64,000 bases of DNA. It comes from Clostridia bacterium. GTDB taxonomy: Bacteria > Bacillota > Clostridia > UBA1381. Numbering within the stretch: the stretch's first letter is position 1; every line of letters starts with the position of its first letter. Location of the stretch: the NCBI GenBank assembly GCA_900756545.1, contig CAAEKO010000034.1, forward strand, positions 49,784 to 113,783, in the 5' to 3' direction. The translations under genes and the position numbers were made by a program. Below the pieces are notes generated by a model. It ran no database searches. It had not been told where the DNA came from and worked only from the letters and a program-made list of their open reading frames with translations. Below are positions 57,939 to 64,000 of the stretch, piece by piece.

Positions 57939-58433
57939 AACCGGCATGGCGATACGCCATTTTTCCTCAGCAATCTGAACAGTTTCTGCTAAAGCAGTGT
58001 TTATTGGATTAGAAAAATCTTTGTACTGTTTTCGTCCTCCAACCATAATTATCTCAACACCAGCATTAATATCATCTCCCGTACGAGATGTCCATGTTTG
58101 TAAACCAACAACGCCCCAATTTTTCCCCGCATTTCCCAAATTCATATTTTCTTTATAAGCATTTACTGCCTCAAGCGTTTGCTGGCCAAATAATCCGTCT
58201 ATCTCTCCGTTATAAAATCCCAGCCATTTCAACTCATTTTGCAAGACTTCAACATCTTCGTTATATTTTGTATTTGTGCTTAATCTGGTATTATAATCAA
58301 ATAATCCCCAAGGGTCTATAAAAATAATAGGATTATTTCCGACATACACATACCAATTCAGTTCATCCTGTGTCGGATCCTCGGTAATAAAGCGGCCAAT
58401 GTTGGGGGAGTAATATCTATTTCTTAAATATTA
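57924..58433 (-). pseudogene. Orphan Rhs tip: end of the core domain plus C-terminal domain
   Basis: Reading leftwards from about 58433: R-Y-Y-S-P-N-I-G-R-F-I-T-E-D-P, then Y-V-G-N-N-P-I-I-F-I-D-P-W-G-L, the conserved end of an Rhs/YD-repeat shell, followed by a variable domain of about 110 residues. That domain contains a peptidoglycan-binding-like stretch (V-L-Q-N-E-L-K-W-L-G-F-Y-N-G-E-I-D-G, F-G-Q-Q-T-L-E-A-V). Upstream the reading frame meets a stop and the rest of the Rhs gene is gone, replaced by serine-recombinase debris. No promoter or start is convincing, so this is a relic. Confidence 0.8.
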
Positions 58434-58562
58434 TTGTGTCAAGTAAAAAGAAAAAAATTAATAAATTATTTTTTCAGCAGCTATCTTATGAGAATATTAT
58501 ATCATTATTCTCCAATTTTTTCAAGATACGCACCAATTAAAGCACTTAATAAAATGCTTACC

Positions 58563-59990
58563 TTATGAAATTACAGGCTGCATTAGATCTGTGAATTTCC
58601 AGCATATTTCAATTTTATCTTCCTCATAAATAATGATTTTTTCAATAAGCGCTTCAACGACTTCCAGCGTAAGTCGTTCCACCACATTATCCTTCATGCT
58701 TTTACACAACAATTCGGATATTTTATCATTTTTGCTGTTGATTTTCTGCTGATTTGCAATATCATTACGCTGGCTCTCTATATTTTTAATTTTTTGCTCT
58801 ATTTTCTGCCGCCTAACCGTATAGTCTTCAAGTGATATTGCTCCTACAGTATAGCTTTCGTATACGGATAAAATATCCTTTTTACATTTGTCGGATAATC
58901 TATCCAACATAACAGTAGACGCATTGCTTTTCTGTGCTTCCTTTGACTTTGACATTGTTATATCCATCAAATTTATAAAGTTGTTCGAAGCATCCAAAGC
59001 CACCGCCTCAATTTTTGCCTCTTGATATGTTGTATGTGGACATTGAGAATCGTTTTTGCTTTCCCATGTTCTGCAGCGATAACCGCCGCCTCGTTTATAT
59101 AATCTTCTGCCACAGCATCCGCATTGAAGTTTATCACCAAATACTGTAGTTTGTTTCGGCTTACGGTTTCCCTGTGTATTTCTTTTATAGAGCATCGTAT
59201 TTACCTCATCAAACTGTTCCTTTGATATAATCGGCTCAAACTTGCTTTTGGATATAATCCAATCGCTTTCCGGCATTTTCTTTTCTTTAAAATTATAGTT
59301 ACGCTTTTTGCCGAAAATAAAAACACCCGTATACCGTATAACTTTTAGCATTGGTGATATGATATCCGCTTTCCAAAATTCCGTTTCTTTTATTTTGCTG
59401 CCCTCAAGCTGATATTTACGCATGCTCGGCGTAGGAATTTTAAGTTCATTCAAATGCTTTGCAATATCACGAAGCATCCATCCCTCCGCCTTTTTTTGAA
59501 ACATAAGCCGGACAACCTCCGCGGCTTCATCGTCTATAACCAAAGAACCGGAACCATCCGCTGACTTTTTATATCCGTAAAACGCCGGCATAATAATCAT
59601 TTCCTGTTGGGCGCGGAAGCGCTTTGCCTGAGATATTTTTTTGCCCATGTTCTTTGAATAATAGTCATGCATCAAATTTTTGAATCCAATATCAATTGCT
59701 GCGGCGGCGGAAGCTTTCTTGCTATCAAAGTTATCATTTACCAAAATAAATCGTACTTTTAAAAAAGCAAAATCTGTGCGCCTACTTCAATGTAATTTCT
59801 CCCGAACCTTGAAAAATCCTTTACAACCACACAGTCTACCTTACCACTTCGTATATCCTCCATAAGCCTGTTAAACCCGGGGCGATCAACTTTCGTACCG
59901 GTTTCTCCGTTGTCGATGTATACGTCATAAAGCCGCAAATCAGCGTTACAATTAGTCGTCTGTCCAACTCCTGTATGTTTTGCCGGGCTG
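58563..59990 (-). pseudogene. Serine recombinase 2, N-terminally deleted and frameshifted
   Basis: Fragments at 59759-59990 and 58563-59744 form one recombinase. The first keeps D-N-G-E-T-G-T-K-V-D-R-P-G-F and V-V-V-K-D-F-S-R-F-G-R-N-Y of the resolvase domain but lacks the first 50-60 residues, including the Ser nucleophile. A frame change at a run of six T (about 59761) separates it from the recombinase domain (F-Y-G-Y-K, I-A-K-H-L), the zinc ribbon (C-G-C-C-G-R-R-L-Y, C-R-T-W) and coiled coil. The left end lies 130 bp from the Rhs fragment, which it probably disrupted. Confidence 0.85.
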
Positions 59991-60420
59991 TAAAAGCTGA
60001 TATCCATTCGGATTCATTGCTGTTTGTTTCTGCCGTTTTCAATGTTCCTTTGTGAACTTTCACAATCTCTCTGCATTTGTTCAATTCAGAGGTGTAGACC
60101 TCGTTCATCATGCAAAAATCGTCTTTATTTATGATACCGTCTGCATAATCGTCATAGAGTCTTTTTTACGCCGTTCGATATTTTCAATTTCCCTTGTTTT
60201 GCTCTCTATTTCATCTTTGAGACGGTTAATTCTATTGTTCTGCATTGGCAGCAATGAAACACTGCTTAGTATTCCCGATATTTCCACAACCGCATTGATC
60301 TGCGACTGCAATATTTCTAAAATCACCTTATAAAGCTTGCCCTCGCTAAAGCTGTGCACGGATCATATTCTGCCGGCAATCACCACAGAAAACGATGCCG
60401 GCAAACAAATATACATTTCC
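59975..60420 (-). pseudogene. Serine recombinase 1, C-terminal remnant
   Basis: Reading leftwards: zinc-ribbon start V-F-C-G-D-C-R-Q-N-M-I-R (60350-60420), then after a deletion the coiled coil K-V-I-L-E-I-L-Q-S-Q-I-N (in another frame), a frame change at a run of six A near 60165, and the terminal part (D-G-I-I-N-K-D-D-F, W-I-S-A-F, I-Q-E-L-D-R-R-L-I-V-T-L-I). The last residues run straight into recombinase 2 at about 59980. The two genes were probably tandem neighbours fused by deletion. Confidence 0.75.
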
Positions 60421-61272
60421 CTCATTCGGTGCATGGTATATGCTCTTTAAGTCATTAGCAAATGCTTTTTTGTCTTTTTCTGCAACATATTTTAGAACGA
60501 TACAACGCTGATATTCTGTATTTGGATATGCCGCCGCAATGGACTCTTTTATTCCTGTTAAGCCATCTGCACAAAGAATTAAAATATCCTGTACGCCGCG
60601 ATTTTTAAGGTCGTTGAGTACGCCAAGCCAATATTTTGCGCTTTCATTTTCGCCTACCGTAATACTTAAAACATCTTTTTTACCTTCATCATTAATCCCC
60701 ATAATTATGTATGCAGCTGCCTTTTTAACGATGTGTTCATCACGCACCGAAAAATGGATTGCGTCAATGAAAACTATTGGATATACTGCGGATAACGGTC
60801 TTTGCTGCCATTCCTCTATTTGGGGTAATATTTTATTCGTGACCCCGGTTACCATGCTTTCGCTAACCTCAAAGCCATAGATATCCTCTATAATATCCGA
60901 GATTTGCCCTATTATCATACCTTTTGCTGACATTGCAATGATTTTTTGTTCTATTGCAGCTATATCTTTTTTGCGTTTCGGAACAATCTGCGGCTCAAAA
61001 TCTCCGTCACGGTCTTGCGGAACATCAATGGGTATGCGTAATTTCTTGTGCTTCACGCCGTTACGGTAATCGGTGTTATCGCTTCGCCCATATTCCTCAT
61101 AACCTAAGTGCTCATCAAGCTCGGCTTCCATAATTTCTTGAATTGTGCCGCCCAACAGGTCTTTCAGAGCCTCTTGAATATCTTCCGCTGTCTTGATGTC
61201 ATACTCAGAAATCAATTCGGCTATGATATTCTTCTTGCCTTCACTCATTCTTTCTCTTCTGCGTCTTGCCAT
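60418..61272 (-). pseudogene. IS256-family transposase, 3' end lost and fused to a recombinase zinc ribbon
   Basis: About 285 residues of an IS256-type DDE transposase: E-L-D-E-H-L-G-Y near 50, Y-P-I-V-F-I-D-A-I-H with catalytic Asp near 168, and C-A-D-G-L-T-G-I-K with the second Asp near 235. It stops matching at S-I-Y-H-A-P-N-E and continues without a stop into N-V-Y-L-F-A-G-I-V-F-C-G-D-C of serine recombinase 1, ending at 60346. The catalytic Glu region of the transposase is missing, so it should be inactive. The 5' end and upstream DNA to about 61330 look like a normal IS256 end. Confidence 0.85.
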
Positions 61273-61603
61273 AAAAAATTCCTCCTATGATATTATTTAT
61301 ATTCTATCATAGAAGGATCCATATTTACAGACTTTTTCTTACACTCTCTTTTGCATCGGCTATTCGCTTGCAAGCACGCTCATTACGCCTTTGGCTCACT
61401 ATCACCTTTTTGCGAGGAAAGCGCCTGCGGCGAAAAGGCATCTTAAACCATTCGGCTTTTCCAAATTCAACGCTATTGTTGACATAATGAAAACCGCTTG
61501 ATTTCAAGCGGTTTTCGTGTTTTATAAAGGGGAAATTCCCCCATTTTCGGGCTCTTTGTCAATAAGCTTCTTCTAAATTAGGTTATTTAATCATTTTATG
61601 CCG
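61273..61603. other. Gene-free remnant between IS256 and the regulator
   Basis: About 330 bp: the IS256 terminal region, then a basic low-complexity reading frame on the minus strand (61325-61507) without recognisable start or relatives, and a hairpin at 61490-61515. I support no gene here. Confidence 0.45.
61490..61515. terminator. Terminator-like hairpin
   Basis: A 12-bp palindromic stem (61490-61501 with 61504-61515), AAAA at one base and TTTT at the other. It could terminate the minus-strand regulator transcript or a rightward one. Confidence 0.6.
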
Positions 61604-62296
61604 TTATATGAGAAAAATATCATCGATAACATCGGTTTTGCAAAGCGTATATATATATTTCTTATGCTGCTTAGTGGTATCGAACAGAAATATTTTCTGT
61701 TTACAGTTTATCATAGCTGCTTTTCTGGCAGCGGTCTGGGATTCGTCGTCATCGCTGATAATTCCGTCATCGGATAAGCCTTTTGCAGAAAAAAAGCCTA
61801 CGTCAACATTAATATTGCGTAAAAACTCGTTTGTCATACCGCCAACGGTGCACATATCGTGTTCGTAATAAATCCCTCCTGCCATAATGCATTTTAAGTG
61901 ATATTTAGAAGCGCAGATAAGGCATTGAACTGAATTTGTAACAACTGTAATTCCTTTGTACTCGCTGAGCAACGGAATGACATATAGGCTTGTTGAAGAC
62001 GAATCGATAAAAACAGTGATAGCATCGCATAAATACTTTCTTGTCCATTCGGACAATTTTTTCTTTTCTGCCATATGGAGCAGTTTGCGCGATTCAATCG
62101 GCAGACTTTCGTAGTCATCCGAATATACTGCTCCTCCGTTGTATCGCTGTATGTATCCTTGTAATTCAAGTTCATTTAGATCACGGCGGACAGTCATTTC
62201 GCTTACATAAAAATGAGAAGCCAGCTTTTTCACCGACACCCGTTTGTTCGATTTTATAAATCCAACCATTTCGGCTTGACGATTATTTAAAGCCAT
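61604..62296 (-). CDS. DeoR/GlpR-family transcriptional regulator
   Basis: 230 residues. The N-terminal DeoR helix-turn-helix (V-S-V-K-K-L-A-S-H-F-Y-V-S-E-M-T-V-R-R-D-L-N near 20-42) is followed by a DeoRC sugar-phosphate sensor domain (V-T-N-S near 117, G-G near 137, F-F-S-A-K-G near 165, D-T-T-K near 210). It is divergent from ygjV-like and GDPD genes, so it probably controls them and itself through the palindrome at 62336-62366. The effector is likely a phosphorylated sugar or polyol such as glycerol-3-phosphate. Confidence 0.9.
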   Translation of the reverse strand: MALNNRQAEMVGFIKSNKRVSVKKLASHFYVSEMTVRRDLNELELQGYIQRYNGGAVYSDDYESLPIESRKLLHMAEKKKLSEWTRKYLCDAITVFIDSSSTSLYVIPLLSEYKGITVVTNSVQCLICASKYHLKCIMAGGIYYEHDMCTVGGMTNEFLRNINVDVGFFSAKGLSDDGIISDDDESQTAARKAAMINCKQKIFLFDTTKQHKKYIYTLCKTDVIDDIFLI

Positions 62297-62335
62297 CTTA
62301 TTTGCATCTCCTTGTGCTTTTAATATAGAAAAAGT

Positions 62336-62366
62336 AAATGTTCGTTTTTCAATATTCCGAACATTT
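62336..62366. promoter_or_regulatory. Palindromic candidate operator
   Basis: AAATGTTCG (62336-62344) is repeated inverted as CGAACATTT (62358-62366): 9 bp perfect, 13-bp gap. It ends 1 bp before the -35 of the rightward promoter and overlaps the candidate leftward promoter (TTGAAA near 62349-62354). Dyads of this shape next to DeoR genes are usual regulator sites. Confidence 0.65.
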
Positions 62367-62367
62367 C

Positions 62368-62396
62368 TTGACTTTTAATTAGAAACATAATATCAT
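62368..62396 (+). promoter_or_regulatory. Promoter of the ygjV-like/GDPD operon
   Basis: TTGACT (62368-62373), 17-bp spacer, TATCAT (62391-62396), directly adjoining the palindrome. Confidence 0.7.
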
Positions 62397-62437
62397 ATAT
62401 TTATTAAATGCGCAACAAAATGTGAGGGGGTTATTTT

Positions 62438-62965
62438 TTGGATTTTACATTATATGATATTTTAGTGCAAGGGATCGGAGTAATTGGAATCATAGCGAGC
62501 ATTATGTCATTTCAATGTGAAAAACATAAAAAGCTGATTTTTTTTAGGACCGTAAATGAGTTGTTCTTTGCCGCACAATACTGCCTTCTCGGAGCATACA
62601 CGGGGATGACAATGAACCTTATAGGTTGCGTAAGAAATGTTGTTTTTGCAAAAATGGTGAAAAAGAACAAGAATACTATACCTGTGGGAATAGTTTTCAG
62701 TGTGGGTTTTCTTATCTTTATGTTTTTCACGTGGGCAGGGTTTAAAAGTGTATTAAGCGGTGCTGCAAAAGTATTATCCACTTTTGCTTATGGGTGTTCG
62801 AATACATTTCTTGTACGGATTATTATATTTGTCACAAGCACAAGCTGGCTCATTTACAATTATTTGGTAAAATCTTATGCCGGATGTATATGTGAATTTT
62901 TCACGCTTTGCTCTATAATAATCGGAATTATCAGAATAGATTGTCCGAAATTAAGAAAAAACTAA
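62438..62965 (+). CDS. YgjV-like inner membrane protein
   Basis: 175 residues from TTG 62438, with GAGGGGG about 8 nt upstream. Five or six membrane segments. The YgjV pattern (Q-G-I-G-V-I-G-I-I-A, F-Q-C-E-K-H-K-K-L, F-F-A-A-Q-Y-C-L-L-G-A-Y-T-G) is clear in the first half. Function of the family is unknown. It lies 18 bp before the GDPD gene in the same operon. Confidence 0.82.
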   Translation: MDFTLYDILVQGIGVIGIIASIMSFQCEKHKKLIFFRTVNELFFAAQYCLLGAYTGMTMNLIGCVRNVVFAKMVKKNKNTIPVGIVFSVGFLIFMFFTWAGFKSVLSGAAKVLSTFAYGCSNTFLVRIIIFVTSTSWLIYNYLVKSYAGCICEFFTLCSIIIGIIRIDCPKLRKN

Positions 62966-62983
62966 TTAAAAGGAGAGTAGAAA

Positions 62984-63748
62984 ATGAAATTTGATGTAAA
63001 AAATGAAATAATAATTGCCGGACACAGAGGAAATCCTGCAAAATCAAAGGAAAATACAATAGAATCATTTAAGTCTGCCATTGATTTGAAGGTTGATATG
63101 ATTGAAACGGACGTGCGGCTGACAAAGGACGGTATAGCAGTGTTGATGCATGATGACGATACTTTCAGGACAACGGGCCATAAAGGACTGGTGAGAGATA
63201 TGAGCTTTAACGAATTAAGAAAGTTGAATGCCGGCACCGAAGAAAAACCGGCGTTCATTCCGAGTTTAGAAGAATTTCTGAAATTATGTGCGTCAAGTCC
63301 GGAAACGCTGATGAATATAGAAATAAAAGTGTATAAGCATATTGAGGGGGAAGAAATGGTGCATCAGGCCGTTGAAAAAACAGTGTCTTTATGTGAAAAG
63401 TACGGCTTATGCAATCGTGTTGTTTTTAACAGCTTTGACGCATATGTTCTTGAATATATTCATAAAAAATATGAAGGAAAATTTGTGCTGCATGGATATT
63501 ATCCGTATGGTATAATGAGCAATGTGAGCATAGATCCGAGTAATTATTTAGATTATGCGTGCTACTGGGCAATAGACGAGGAAGCAAAAAGGGTATGTGA
63601 ATTTCTTAAATTAAAGGGAATTGAACCGTGTACCGGTTGCAATACGACTGAGGTTGATTTTTATAAAGCAGTGAAATACGGATGTTCTATGTTCACCGAA
63701 AATGATCCGGAAAAAGCATTAATGTGGAGAGAAAAAATAGAGAAATAA
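62984..63748 (+). CDS. Glycerophosphodiester phosphodiesterase
   Basis: 254 residues with AAAGGAGAG 9 nt upstream. The GDPD motifs are intact: A-G-H-R-G-N near 12, E-N-T-I-E-S-F near 23, I-E-T-D-V-R-L-T-K-D-G near 40 and V-L-M-H-D-D near 54, with the metal/catalytic His, Glu and Asp. No signal peptide, so it acts inside the cell, cutting glycerophosphodiesters to glycerol-3-phosphate. That product would fit the DeoR-type sensor encoded upstream. Confidence 0.92.
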   Translation: MKFDVKNEIIIAGHRGNPAKSKENTIESFKSAIDLKVDMIETDVRLTKDGIAVLMHDDDTFRTTGHKGLVRDMSFNELRKLNAGTEEKPAFIPSLEEFLKLCASSPETLMNIEIKVYKHIEGEEMVHQAVEKTVSLCEKYGLCNRVVFNSFDAYVLEYIHKKYEGKFVLHGYYPYGIMSNVSIDPSNYLDYACYWAIDEEAKRVCEFLKLKGIEPCTGCNTTEVDFYKAVKYGCSMFTENDPEKALMWREKIEK

Positions 63749-63885
63749 AGCAACAGATGAAATGTAACCGTGCACAGTTACAAAAGGCTTTATTGAGAAA
63801 ATCCATATAACATATATTGTTTCGGTTCAACGCTCCTGTCACATTATTGACATATGAGGCATCTAAACCGTTCGGCTCTTCCATG

Positions 63886-63928
63886 AACACCGCATAAATA
63901 TTGAAGTTTTAGTATTTGCGGTGTTTTT
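63886..63928 (+). terminator. Terminator after the GDPD operon
   Basis: Stem AACACCGC... (63886-63900) with TATTTGCGGTGTT (63913-63925), one bulge, then TTTCTTTT. The rest of 63749-64000 shows no supported gene. Confidence 0.6.
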
Positions 63929-64000
63929 CTTTTCAGAGTTCGGCCTGTTTGGGTTTGCGAAACTCATTATCTGTTTTCCAGCTAATTAGAATAGAACTTA

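Noticed and set aside
63693..63890. 65-residue minus-strand frame after the GDPD gene, with a short stretch resembling the DNA near 61475
   Set aside because: The shared word is short and gapped, and the frame has no start signal, so I cannot call a repeat or a gene.

Overview
The window reads as the chromosome of an anaerobic, endospore-forming member of the Clostridia. Evidence: a spore cortex-lytic SleB, S-layer-homology (SLH) surface proteins, a trimeric NADH-linked [FeFe] hydrogenase with its accessory genes, a rpmH-rnpA-yidD-yidC-jag block, DnaD, and Firmicute-type promoters and Shine-Dalgarno sites throughout. I cannot name a genus. A moderately GC-rich core (about 17.5-57.9 kb) is flanked by two AT-rich accessory regions carrying most of the mobile and broken genes.

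Left accessory region (1-17.3 kb). A truncated gene is followed by a broken tyrosine recombinase bounded by a perfect 26-bp inverted repeat. Each arm has the architecture of a recombinase core site: two 9-bp inverted half-sites around a 7-bp asymmetric spacer. A near-consensus promoter just inside the left arm points outward, away from the large SLH surface protein at 2103-5942. Inverting the segment would aim it at that gene. This is the most interesting object here: a candidate invertible promoter switch, apparently frozen by two frameshifts. Next comes a mobilizable element: parM/parR, about 700 bp of noncoding DNA packed with long hairpins, mobC, a relaxase, a gene overlapping the relaxase out of frame (ColE1 mobB style), an IS1182-type insertion, a PBECR4-like protein, a STAND ATPase, tnpW, and a TnpX-type serine recombinase killed by one stop codon.

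Core (17.3-57.9 kb). yebC lies left of the rpmH-to-jag block. Then come YkgJ and VanW proteins, sleB, comF, a GLUG-repeat SLH protein, a MATE transporter, a GHL6-type glycoside hydrolase, rpoB-rpoC, dnaD, an HD-domain protein, the hydrogenase operon (hydC, HATPase, ferredoxin, hydB, hydA), an upstream regulatory-looking operon (two DRTGG proteins, RsbW-like ATPase, divergent hydrogenase-like protein, PHP protein), citrate synthase, HAD, NUDIX and CBS proteins, a DUF2264/SGNH pair, and a YeiH transporter.

Right accessory region (57.9-64 kb). On the minus strand there is a scrapyard: an IS256 transposase fused to the zinc ribbon of one serine recombinase, whose C-terminus runs into a second, N-terminally deleted and frameshifted serine recombinase, which ends beside the orphan tip of an Rhs protein. 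To its right is an apparently intact module: a DeoR-family regulator divergent from a YgjV-like membrane protein and a glycerophosphodiester phosphodiesterase, with a palindromic candidate operator between them.
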